NCBI RefSeq assembly: GCF_009908165.1 | Contig: NZ_JAAAUC010000002.1 | Location: 310,001 to 374,000, forward strand | DNA from: Frigidibacter albus | GTDB taxonomy: Bacteria > Pseudomonadota > Alphaproteobacteria > Rhodobacterales > Rhodobacteraceae | Length of the DNA: 64,000 bases | Direction of reading: 5' to 3' | In this document: one piece after another, positions 42,333-49,165 of the stretch | Position numbering within the stretch: the first letter of the stretch is position 1 | Layout of the letters: each line of letters opens with the position of its first letter | The notes under the pieces: generated by a model | Database searches by the model: none | Seen by the model: the letters and a program-made list of their open reading frames with translations, nothing else | Told to the model about the DNA's origin: nothing | Translations under genes and position numbers: made by a program

Positions 42333-43784
42333 TCACACCCCGCTCGCCGGAATGCCGCTGCGCTGCACCGGGCGCGGGGCGGTCAGGTCCTTCCAGGCCG
42401 ACAGCGCCTTGGACACCGGCCCCATCGGCGGGCGGGCGACGAACTTGCCGTGGCCCTCAACGGAACTCATGCGGCCCTCCGTCACCGCCACATGCCCGCG
42501 GCTGAGGGTGAAGCGCGGCAGGCCCTTCACCCTCTTCCCCTCGAACACGTTGTAATCTATGGCCGATTGCTGGCGGGCCGCGGTGATGGTCTTCTCCGCC
42601 GCCGGGTCCCAGACCACCAGATCGGCATCCGCCCCGACCAGCACCGCGCCCTTCTTCGGGTAGATGTTCAGGATCTTGGCGATATTGGTCGAGGTGACGG
42701 CGACGAACTCGTTCATGGTGATCCGGCCGGTGTTCACCCCCGCCGTCCACAGCATCGGCAGCCGGTCCTCGAGGCCCCCCGTCCCATTGGGGATCTGGGT
42801 GAAATTGCCCACCCCGAAGCGCTTCTGCGCGGTGGTGAAGGCGCAATGGTCCGTCGCCACCACCGACAGGCTGCCGCTGGACAGGCCCGCCCAGAGCGAA
42901 TCCTGATGCCGCTTGTCCCGGAACGGCGGGCTCATCACCCGGCGCGCCGCATGGTCCCAGTCGGCGTTGAAATACTCGCCCTCATCCAGCGTCAGGTGCT
43001 GGATCAGCGGCTCGCCCCAGACCCGCTTGCCCGCCATCCGCGCCCGGCGGATCGCCTCATGGCTGTCCTCGCAAGAGGTATGCACCACATAAAGCGGCAC
43101 CCCGGCCATGTCGGCGATCATGATCGCGCGGTTGGTCGCCTCGCCCTCCACCTGCGGCGGGCGGGAGTAGGCGTGGGCCTCGGGCCCGGTATTGCCCTCG
43201 GCCAGCAGCCGCGCCGACAGCTCCGCCACCACATCGCCATTCTCGGCATGCACCATCGGGATCGCGCCCAGATCGGCGCAGCGGCGGAAGCTGGCGAACA
43301 GCTCGTCATCATTCACCATCAGCGCGCCCTTGTAGGCCATGAAATGCTTGAAGGTGTTGATCCCCCGTTCCGTCACCGCCTGCATTTCGTCAAAGACCTG
43401 CTCTCCCCACCAGGTCACCGCCATGTGGAAGCTGTAATCGCAATGCGCGCGGGTGGACTTGTTGTCCCACATCTTCAGCGCGTCGAGCAGGCCTTGCCCG
43501 GGGGCGGGCAGGGCGAAATCCACCACCATCGTGGTCCCCCCCGCCAGCGCCGCCCGCGTGCCAGAGTCAAAGTCATCGGCCGAATAGGTGCCCATGAACG
43601 GCATTTCGAGATGCGTATGCGGGTCGATCCCCCCCGGCATCACATAGCAGCCGGTGGCGTCGAGCACCTCGTCCCCCTTCAGCCCATGGCCGATGGCGAT
43701 GATCTGCCCGTCCTCGATCAGCACATCGGCCTTGTAGGTGAGGTCGGCGGTGACGACGGTGCCGTTTGCGATGAGTGTGGACAT
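42333..43784 (-). CDS. hydA: Dihydropyrimidinase (D-hydantoinase)
   Basis: 483 aa. Hydrolyses dihydrouracil or dihydrothymine to N-carbamoyl-beta-amino acids. Metal ligands are visible in GGIDPHTHLEMPFMG (His56, His58). The segment FKHFMAYK (about 145-152) should carry the carboxylated lysine, and MVHAENGDVV and LYVVHTSCEDS follow. The C terminus VAVTEGRMSSVEGHGKFVARPP matches the family. It directly follows the amidohydrolase gene, but an 81-base gap containing repeat copy H separates them. Confidence 0.96.
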   Translation of the reverse strand: MSTLIANGTVVTADLTYKADVLIEDGQIIAIGHGLKGDEVLDATGCYVMPGGIDPHTHLEMPFMGTYSADDFDSGTRAALAGGTTMVVDFALPAPGQGLLDALKMWDNKSTRAHCDYSFHMAVTWWGEQVFDEMQAVTERGINTFKHFMAYKGALMVNDDELFASFRRCADLGAIPMVHAENGDVVAELSARLLAEGNTGPEAHAYSRPPQVEGEATNRAIMIADMAGVPLYVVHTSCEDSHEAIRRARMAGKRVWGEPLIQHLTLDEGEYFNADWDHAARRVMSPPFRDKRHQDSLWAGLSSGSLSVVATDHCAFTTAQKRFGVGNFTQIPNGTGGLEDRLPMLWTAGVNTGRITMNEFVAVTSTNIAKILNIYPKKGAVLVGADADLVVWDPAAEKTITAARQQSAIDYNVFEGKRVKGLPRFTLSRGHVAVTEGRMSSVEGHGKFVARPPMGPVSKALSAWKDLTAPRPVQRSGIPASGV

Positions 43785-43801
43785 GACATGCTCCGCTTTG
43801 C

Positions 43802-43862
43802 TTCTTCTTGCTGGCTCAAATATCCTCGGGGGGCGCGGGGGGGCAGAAGGCCCCCCGCCGCT
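43802..43862 (-). repeat. Terminator-like intergenic repeat, copy H
   Basis: TTCTTCTTGCTGGCTCAAATATCC joined to TCGGGGGGCGCGGGGGGGC and GGCCCCCCGCC. It combines the left half of copies A and D with the right half of F and G. It lies between the amidohydrolase and dihydropyrimidinase genes in terminating orientation. Confidence 0.8.
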
Positions 43863-43865
43863 GGC

Positions 43866-45116
43866 TCAGGTCACGACATCGGCCGTCTCCAGCACCGCAT
43901 GCAGCAGCACATCCGTCGCCTTGGCCGCCCAGTCCTGCGAAATCTCCTCGGCCTCGTTATGGCTCAGGCCGCCGACGCAGGGGCACATCACCATCGTCGC
44001 GGGGGCGACCCTGGCGGCCCAGCAGGCATCGTGGCCGGCGCCCGAGATCAGGTCCATGTGGCTGTATCCGAGCCTCTCCGCCGCGCCGCGCACCGCCTCG
44101 ACCAGCTCCGGCGCGAAGGTCACCGGGTCGAAATGGCCGACCGCTTCGACCTCCATGCCCACGCCAAGTGCCTTGCAGATTGTCGCCGCACCCGCCTCGA
44201 TATCGGCGCGCATCGCGTCCAGCTTGGCCTGATCGGGGCTGCGGATATCCACGGTGAACACCACCGACCCGGGCAGCACATTGCGACTGTTGGGGCTGAA
44301 CTGCACCTGCCCGACCCCGCCCACCGCGCCCGGCTGCGCGTCCATCGCTACGCGCTGCACCATCTCGAGGATCCGCGCCATCGCGAGGCCGGCATTCACC
44401 CGCAGGCCCATCGGCGTCGACCCGGTATGCGCGGCGCGGCCCGTGAGCGTGAATTCCAGCCACCAGAGGCCCTGGCAATGCGTCACCACGCCGATGTCGC
44501 GGCCCTCGGCCTCCAGGATCGGGCCCTGTTCGATATGCAGCTCGTAATAGGCATGCATCTTGCGCGCGCCCACCGGCTCGTCGCCCTTCCAGCCGATGCG
44601 CACCAGCTCCTCGCCAAAGCTCTTGCCCTCGGGGTCGCGGCGGCCATAGGCGTAGTCGAGCGAATGCACCCCGGCGAACACGCCCGAGGCGAGCATGGCG
44701 GGCGCAAAGCGCGCGCCTTCCTCATTGGTCCAGTTCGTCACCACCACCGGGTGCCGGGTCTGGATGCCAAGGTCGTTCATCGTGCGCACCACTTCCAGCG
44801 CGCCCAGAACCCCCAGCACCCCGTCATACTTGCCGCCCGTCGGCTGGGTATCGAGATGGCTGCCCACATAGACCGGCAGCGCGCCCGGATCGGTGCCGGG
44901 GCGGGCGGCGAACATCGTGCCCATCTCGTCCACGCCCAGGGTCAGCCCCGCCGCCTCGCACCAGCGGGCAAAGAGCGCGCGCCCCTCGGCATCGGCATCG
45001 GTCAGGGTCTGGCGGTTGTTGCCGCCCGCGATCCCGGGGCCGATCTTCGCCATCTCCATCAGGCTGTCCCACAGCCGCGCGGGGTCGATCCGCAGGTTCT
45101 CTGCTGGTGCCGGCAT
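43866..45116 (-). CDS. Zn-dependent N-carbamoyl-beta-amino acid amidohydrolase (M20 family)
   Basis: 416 aa. Third step of reductive pyrimidine degradation: N-carbamoyl-beta-alanine to beta-alanine, CO2 and ammonia. Motifs are GSHLDTQPTGGKYDGVLG (metal His and Asp), NWTNEEGARFAPAMLASGVFAG (catalytic Glu pair), YELHIEQGPILEAEG and GAGHDACWAARVAPATMVMCPC. The hydantoinase/carbamoylase family also includes L-carbamoylases and allantoate amidohydrolase, but the adjacent dihydropyrimidinase favours ureidopropionase activity. It is first in the operon, behind a promoter with a RutR-type box. Confidence 0.93.
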   Translation of the reverse strand: MPAPAENLRIDPARLWDSLMEMAKIGPGIAGGNNRQTLTDADAEGRALFARWCEAAGLTLGVDEMGTMFAARPGTDPGALPVYVGSHLDTQPTGGKYDGVLGVLGALEVVRTMNDLGIQTRHPVVVTNWTNEEGARFAPAMLASGVFAGVHSLDYAYGRRDPEGKSFGEELVRIGWKGDEPVGARKMHAYYELHIEQGPILEAEGRDIGVVTHCQGLWWLEFTLTGRAAHTGSTPMGLRVNAGLAMARILEMVQRVAMDAQPGAVGGVGQVQFSPNSRNVLPGSVVFTVDIRSPDQAKLDAMRADIEAGAATICKALGVGMEVEAVGHFDPVTFAPELVEAVRGAAERLGYSHMDLISGAGHDACWAARVAPATMVMCPCVGGLSHNEAEEISQDWAAKATDVLLHAVLETADVVT

Positions 45117-45227
45117 CCTAGTCTCCCTGCTGCGGGGCCATCCGGGTCTCTGCCCGTTGCCTCAAGGGCTTGGCCCACAGTCTTGTTCTGGCATCTTCTT
45201 CTGGCATCTTCGGGACGAATCCCGTGT

Positions 45228-45276
45228 CTGACCATCTGGTCAGGTTTCACGCTACACAGCCGCTTCGCACAATCAA
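45228..45276 (-). promoter_or_regulatory. Promoter and RutR-type operator of the pyrimidine operon
   Basis: Minus-strand TTGATT (45276-45271), 16 bases, TAGCGT (45254-45249), then the palindrome CTGACCAGATGGTCAG at 45243-45228. The palindrome matches TTGACCA-N2-TGGTCAA at all but the outermost pair. It overlaps the predicted transcription start, a position suited to repression. Confidence 0.65.
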
Positions 45277-45457
45277 CGGCAATCTCTGCCGTGGGGCAGG
45301 CGCGACCGGCCCCCCGCGTCACCGCGCCGCGCGGGCAGCGGCATCCTTCATTGGCGTGTTTTCAGACTGCGGGATTTCGCGGCGCTCCCGCGCAGCATCC
45401 GGCCCGGTTTAGGGCAAAGGCCATAAACGCCCCCGGGGTCTTTCTTCGGGCGAGGGG

Positions 45458-45610
45458 TTGTATTCGCGGCCCGAACCCGTCATATAGGTCAGGCGAAACG
45501 CTATCTCTTCGACCTTCTGTCTCCTAACGGCTTCAGTTTTCGATTGTGATGTGACTGAGCCAAGCCACCGCACTCTGCGGGTGGCGCACTAGATACTAGG
45601 AGATATCACG
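45458..45610 (+). promoter_or_regulatory. cspA promoter and long 5' leader
   Basis: TTGTAT (45458-45463), 18 bases, ATATAG (45482-45487). The deduced transcript carries a leader of about 115 bases, comparable to the long structured leaders of cold-shock genes. An AGGAG ribosome-binding site lies 10 bases before the start. Structural switching is known for E. coli cspA and is only inferred here. Confidence 0.45.
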
Positions 45611-45817
45611 ATGGCCAATGGCACCGTGAAGTGGTTCAATGCAACCAAAGGTTTCGGCTTCATCGCTCCGGCGAATGGCAACCGTGACGTGTTCGTGCAC
45701 GTTTCGGCTCTGGAACGCGCTGGCATCCGTCAGCTCGACGAAGGCCAGGCTGTGACCTTCGACATCGAATCCGGCCGTGACGGTCGCGAATCGGCGATGA
45801 ACCTCGCGCTGGCGTAA
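45611..45817 (+). CDS. cspA: Cold-shock protein, CspA family
   Basis: 68 aa single cold-shock domain. RNA-binding motifs RNP1 KGFGFIAP and RNP2 VFVHVS are intact; begins [15 protein letters not shown]. It is an RNA chaperone that melts secondary structure. Codon use favours the commonest codons, consistent with high expression. It is followed by a perfect terminator. Confidence 0.96.
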   Translation: MANGTVKWFNATKGFGFIAPANGNRDVFVHVSALERAGIRQLDEGQAVTFDIESGRDGRESAMNLALA

Positions 45818-45870
45818 GCTTCGCACCGGCCGCGCTGCCTGAACAGGGCGGCAGGCCGGACAGGAATTTT

Positions 45871-45902
45871 AACGGAGACGGCTACGGCCGTCTCCGTTTT
45901 CG
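45871..45902 (+). terminator. Intrinsic terminator of cspA
   Basis: Perfect 12-bp stem AACGGAGACGGC/GCCGTCTCCGTT (45871-45882, 45887-45898) with tetraloop TACG, followed by TTCGTTT. It is among the clearest terminators in the window. Confidence 0.92.
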
Positions 45903-45994
45903 TTTGTGCAGCGCGTTGGCGCGAAGGCTTGTGCTTTCGCTAGATGCAGCCCACATCAAGACCTCGGCCAAGGCCGATGTGAAGGAGAACACCC

Positions 45995-46105
45995 ATGTCC
46001 AGCAAGCAACCGCCGGTGCCGAAGCAGAACCAGAGCAACAAGGGCCCCGGTGCGGGCACCGTCCGCCCGCCGCACAAGCCGGTGACGCGGAAGACCGGCA
46101 AGTAA
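45995..46105 (+). CDS. 36-residue basic peptide of unknown function
   Basis: ATG 45995 follows a GAAGGAG ribosome-binding site at proper distance. The product starts MSSKQPPVPKQNQSNKGPG and ends PHKPVTRKTGK, rich in Lys, Pro, Gln and Asn with no hydrophobic segment. A perfect terminator starts three bases after the stop, giving it the structure of a compact independent gene between the cspA terminator and its own. No family is recognised. Conservation would confirm it; confidence rests on ribosome-binding site, stop and terminator. Confidence 0.65.
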   Translation: MSSKQPPVPKQNQSNKGPGAGTVRPPHKPVTRKTGK

Positions 46106-46107
46106 GG

Positions 46108-46138
46108 AAAAGGCGCGCGGGCAGACCGCGCGCCTTTT
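46108..46138. terminator. Bidirectional terminator between the 36-residue gene and the aminotransferase
   Basis: Perfect 13-bp stem AAAAGGCGCGCGG/CCGCGCGCCTTTT with loop GCAGA. T-runs occur on both strands, so it should stop the small gene and the converging aminotransferase, which ends at 46144. Confidence 0.92.
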
Positions 46139-46143
46139 GCGTT

Positions 46144-47472
46144 TCAGTCGAGCGAGTCCAGCACCTCACCCAGCGTGCCGATCAGCGTGTCGATCTCGGG
46201 CTTGGAGATGATCAGCGGCGGCGACATGGCGATGATGTCGCCGGTGGTGCGGATCAGGATGCCCTTCTCATAGGCCTTGAGGAAGGCGTTGAACGCCCGC
46301 TTGGTCGGTTCCCCGGGGATCGGCTGCAGCTCCACCGCGCCGATCAGGCCCATGTTGCGGATGTCGATCACATGCGGCTTGCCGGCCAGGCTGTGGATCG
46401 CCTCCTCCCAATAGGGGGCCAGTTCCGCCGCGCGTTCGAACAGCCGCTCCTGCTTGTAGGTTTGCAGCGTGGCGATGCCAGCGGCGCTGGCGATCGGGTT
46501 GCCGGAATAGGTATAGCCGTGGAACAGCTCGATCGCCTGTTCGGGCCCTTGCATGAAGGCATCGTGCACGCCGGCGGTGGTCAGTACCGCGCCCATCGGG
46601 ATCACGCCATTGGTCAAGCCCTTGGCGCAGGTGATCATGTCGGGGGTGACGTTGAAGAACTGGCTGGCGAAGGGCGCGCCGAGGCGGCCGAAGCCGGTGA
46701 TGACTTCATCGAATATCAGAAGAATGCCGTGCTTGCTGCTGATTTCACGCAGTTTTTCCAGATAGCCCTTCGGCGGCATCAGCACCCCGGTGGACCCCGC
46801 CATCGGTTCGACGATCACCGCGGCAATGGTCTCGGGGCCGTGCAAGGCGACGATGCGCTCCAGCTCTTCCGCCAGATAGGCGCCGTGTTCGGGCTGGCCT
46901 TTGACGAAGGCGTTCTGGGCCGGAAGGTGGGTGTGGGGCAGGTGGTCCACTCCATTAAGAAGCGCCCCGAAGTACTTGCGATTGTTGACAATTCCGCCGA
47001 CTGAGATCCCGCCGAAACCGACCCCGTGATAGCCCCGCTCGCGCCCGATCAATCTGGTCCGGGTGCCCTCGCCGCGGACCCGGTGATAGGCGATGGCGAT
47101 TTTCAGTGCGGTATCAACGGCTTCCGAGCCGGAGTTACAGTAGAACACATGCTCCATCCCTGCCGGGGCAATGTCCACCAGCCGGTTCGCCAGTTCGAAC
47201 GCCGACGGGTGCCCCATCTGGAAGGCGGGGGCATAGTCCATCTCGGCGGCCTGGCGGCTGATCGCCTCGGTGATCAGCGGGCGGCAATGGCCGGCGTTGC
47301 AGCACCACAGGCCCGCGGTGCCGTCCAGCACCTGGCGGCCATCGGCGGTGGTGTAATGCATGTCCTTGGCGCCGACGAACATCCGCGGGTTCTTCTTGAA
47401 CTGCCGGTTCGAGGTGAAGGGCATCCAGAAGGCGTTCAGGTCATTCGGGGCGGTGTTGCGGTCCAGCGCCAT
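46144..47472 (-). CDS. Omega-amino acid (beta-alanine):pyruvate aminotransferase family
   Basis: 442 aa class III PLP aminotransferase from ATG 47472 (MALDRNTAPNDLNAFWMPFTSNRQFKKNPRMF). Motifs are VFYCNSGSEAVDTALKIA, LIFDEVITGFGRLGAPFASQ and the PLP lysine in MITCAKGLTNGVIPMG. The N-terminal DLNAFWMPFTSNRQFK and WCCNAGHC are typical of beta-alanine:pyruvate enzymes. It would turn the beta-alanine made by the pyrimidine pathway into malonate semialdehyde. A RutR-type operator at its promoter supports this role. The frame extends past the promoter but that part is not coding. Confidence 0.92.
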   Translation of the reverse strand: MALDRNTAPNDLNAFWMPFTSNRQFKKNPRMFVGAKDMHYTTADGRQVLDGTAGLWCCNAGHCRPLITEAISRQAAEMDYAPAFQMGHPSAFELANRLVDIAPAGMEHVFYCNSGSEAVDTALKIAIAYHRVRGEGTRTRLIGRERGYHGVGFGGISVGGIVNNRKYFGALLNGVDHLPHTHLPAQNAFVKGQPEHGAYLAEELERIVALHGPETIAAVIVEPMAGSTGVLMPPKGYLEKLREISSKHGILLIFDEVITGFGRLGAPFASQFFNVTPDMITCAKGLTNGVIPMGAVLTTAGVHDAFMQGPEQAIELFHGYTYSGNPIASAAGIATLQTYKQERLFERAAELAPYWEEAIHSLAGKPHVIDIRNMGLIGAVELQPIPGEPTKRAFNAFLKAYEKGILIRTTGDIIAMSPPLIISKPEIDTLIGTLGEVLDSLD

Positions 47473-47528
47473 GGGGCTCTCCTTGGCGCCGGGGCTTTGG
47501 AGCCCGGGGCCGATGTTGGCGGAAATCT

Positions 47529-47576
47529 TTGACCCTTTGGTCAAGGGCAGGCTATCAGAGGGGAAGGACGCGTCAA
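47529..47576 (-). promoter_or_regulatory. Promoter and RutR-type operator of the aminotransferase gene
   Basis: Minus-strand TTGACG (47576-47571), 16 bases, TAGCCT (47554-47549), followed by the perfect-armed palindrome TTGACC-N4-GGTCAA at 47544-47529. Promoter spacing, -10 sequence and operator position closely repeat those of the amidohydrolase operon. Confidence 0.65.
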
Positions 47577-47629
47577 GAACGGGGCCGGTGGCGCGGTGCC
47601 CTTCCGTGCAAAAGAAGGGAAACCCGGCA

Positions 47630-47658
47630 TTGCGCGCTGTCAAGGCCTGTCCTAAACG
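47630..47658 (+). promoter_or_regulatory. Predicted promoter of the rutR-like gene
   Basis: TTGCGC (47630-47635), 17 bases, TAAACG (47653-47658), 54 bases before the chosen start. It is divergent from the aminotransferase promoter; the shared operator is about 90 bases upstream and could contribute to autoregulation. Confidence 0.45.
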
Positions 47659-47711
47659 GCGGCGCATGAAAGCGCGGGCGGCGGCGCGAGGCTGGGGTGA
47701 GGGAGGCGAGG

Positions 47712-48356
47712 GTGAACGAGTTCGCAGCACAGCCGGAACCGGAAGAAGAGGCGCGCCCGCGCACCCGCATCCAGCGCCGCAATACCGGCGCCATCCTCGA
47801 TGCCGCGCTGGAGGTGTTCTCGGCGCAGGGCTTTCGCGGCGCCACGCTGGACCAGATCGCCGAAGTGGCGGGGCTGTCCAAGCCCAACCTGCTGTATTAC
47901 TTCGCCTCCAAGGAAGCGATCCATGTCGAGCTTCTGTCGGGGCTGATGGACACATGGCTCGACCCGCTGCGCGAGATGGACCCGGAGGGGGAGCCCGAGG
48001 CCGAAATCATGGCCTATGTCCGGCGCAAGCTGCAGATGGCGCGGGATTATCCGCGCGAAAGCCGGCTCTTTGCGAACGAGATCCTGCAGGGCGCGCCGCG
48101 GATGCGGGCGGCCATCGAGGGCGAGCTGAAGGATCTGGTCGACGAGAAGGCCGAAGTGATCCGCGGCTGGCAGCAGGCCGGCAAAATCGCCGGGGTGCAT
48201 CCGCATCACCTGATCTTCTCGATCTGGGCGCTGACCCAGCATTACGCCGATTTCGACATGCAGGTGCGCGCGGTGCTGGGGCCCGAAGGTGCGGACCCGT
48301 TCCCCGAGGCGGGGAAGTTTCTGGACACGCTGTTCGGGCGGCTGCTGGCGCCGTAA
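47712..48356 (+). CDS. rutR: TetR-family regulator, RutR-like
   Basis: 214 aa from GTG 47712 (GAGGCGAGG upstream); GTG 47697 would add five residues. The N-terminal helix-turn-helix covers about residues 22-70 (GAILDAALEVFSAQGFRGATLDQIAEVAGLSKPNLLYYFASKEAIHVELL). The C-terminal segment (FANEILQGAPRMRAAIEGELKDLVDEKAEVIRGWQQAGKIAGVHPHHLIFSIWALTQHYADFDMQV) matches RutR. E. coli RutR binds TTGACCA-N2-TGGTCAA and releases it on binding uracil or thymine. Matching sites nearby make local repression of pyrimidine catabolism likely. Confidence 0.88.
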   Translation: MNEFAAQPEPEEEARPRTRIQRRNTGAILDAALEVFSAQGFRGATLDQIAEVAGLSKPNLLYYFASKEAIHVELLSGLMDTWLDPLREMDPEGEPEAEIMAYVRRKLQMARDYPRESRLFANEILQGAPRMRAAIEGELKDLVDEKAEVIRGWQQAGKIAGVHPHHLIFSIWALTQHYADFDMQVRAVLGPEGADPFPEAGKFLDTLFGRLLAP

Positions 48357-48491
48357 GCACGGCCCCCCTGAGCATGATTGTTGCTTTTGACAGCGGCGGC
48401 GGTTTCGCGCGATAGTCGGCGCCGGGGGACGGGAACGGGACTGGCGGCACCCGGCCAAAGCGTCACCTGCGGGAAGGGGGAGCCTGCATCC

Positions 48492-48860
48492 ATGGACAAG
48501 CGCGTATTGCTGATCGAGGACGAGCCGAACATCATCGAGGCGATCCGGTTCATTCTGGCGCGCGATGGCTGGGCTGTGGCGACCCATTCCGATGGAGAAA
48601 CCGCGCTGACCGCGATCCGCGCGTCCGTTCCCGATGTGCTGGTGCTGGATGTGATGCTGCCGGGACGCTCTGGCTTCGACATCCTCGCCGATCTGCGCGC
48701 CGATCCGGGGCTGCAGGCGCTGCCGGTGCTGATGCTGACCGCCAAGGGCCAGGGCGGCGCCCGGGGTGCCGCCGAGCAGGCGGGGGCCGACCGTTTCCTG
48801 ACCAAGCCCTTCGCCAATGCCGAGGTGCTGGCGACGGTGCGCGAACTGGCGGGGCTGTAG
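48492..48860 (+). CDS. Single-domain response regulator
   Basis: 122 aa receiver domain only. Acidic pocket at Glu9-Asp10-Glu11 (LLIEDEPNII), phosphoacceptor Asp53 (VLVLDVMLPG), Lys105 (FLTKPFAN). No output domain, so it acts through protein contact, for example on the kinase encoded 300 bases downstream or another partner. ATG 48492 follows GGGGGAG. The next gene starts five bases after its stop. Confidence 0.92.
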   Translation: MDKRVLLIEDEPNIIEAIRFILARDGWAVATHSDGETALTAIRASVPDVLVLDVMLPGRSGFDILADLRADPGLQALPVLMLTAKGQGGARGAAEQAGADRFLTKPFANAEVLATVRELAGL

Positions 48861-48865
48861 CCGCG

Positions 48866-49165
48866 ATGCCCGCCCGCAGCACGCCGCTGTTCCTTGCGCG
48901 CCGCAGCTATCGGCGGCGTCGGGTGATGGATGCGGCGCGGATGCTGCCGGTGGTGGGCGGCTTCCTTGTCGCGCTGCCGATCCTGTGGCGCCCGGCGGAA
49001 ACCCCGGGGGGCGAGACCGCCTCGGGCGTCGTGTACCTGTTCACCGTCTGGGCGCTGCTGATCATCGCCGCGGCGGTTCTGGCGCGGCGGCTGTCGCCGG
49101 CGCTGGACGATGGAACCAGCGAGACCCCCGAGCATCTGCGCGGCCCCGGCGCGGAGCGGCGCTGA
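48866..49165 (+). CDS. Small membrane protein between response regulator and kinase
   Basis: 99 aa. Basic N terminus (ARRSYRRRRVMD), then two predicted membrane helices (about 25-41 MLPVVGGFLVALPILW and 53-73 GVVYLFTVWALLIIAAAVLA), then a polar tail ending GPGAERR. The pattern resembles short subunits that accompany sodium/solute symporters (DUF485/DUF4212-like), but no sequence match is claimed. Its stop overlaps the next start (TGATG). Confidence 0.75.
   Translation: MPARSTPLFLARRSYRRRRVMDAARMLPVVGGFLVALPILWRPAETPGGETASGVVYLFTVWALLIIAAAVLARRLSPALDDGTSETPEHLRGPGAERR

Larger units (their letters stand above)
45117..45610. other. 494-base divergent intergenic region between the pyrimidine operon and cspA
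   Basis: Contains the RutR-type operator and promoter of the minus-strand operon (45228-45276), a probable cspA promoter (TTGTAT 45458-45463, ATATAG 45482-45487) and a cspA leader of roughly 115 bases. The leader ends CTAGGAGATATCACG before the ATG. The stretch 45290-45450 shows nothing recognisable. Confidence 0.6.
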
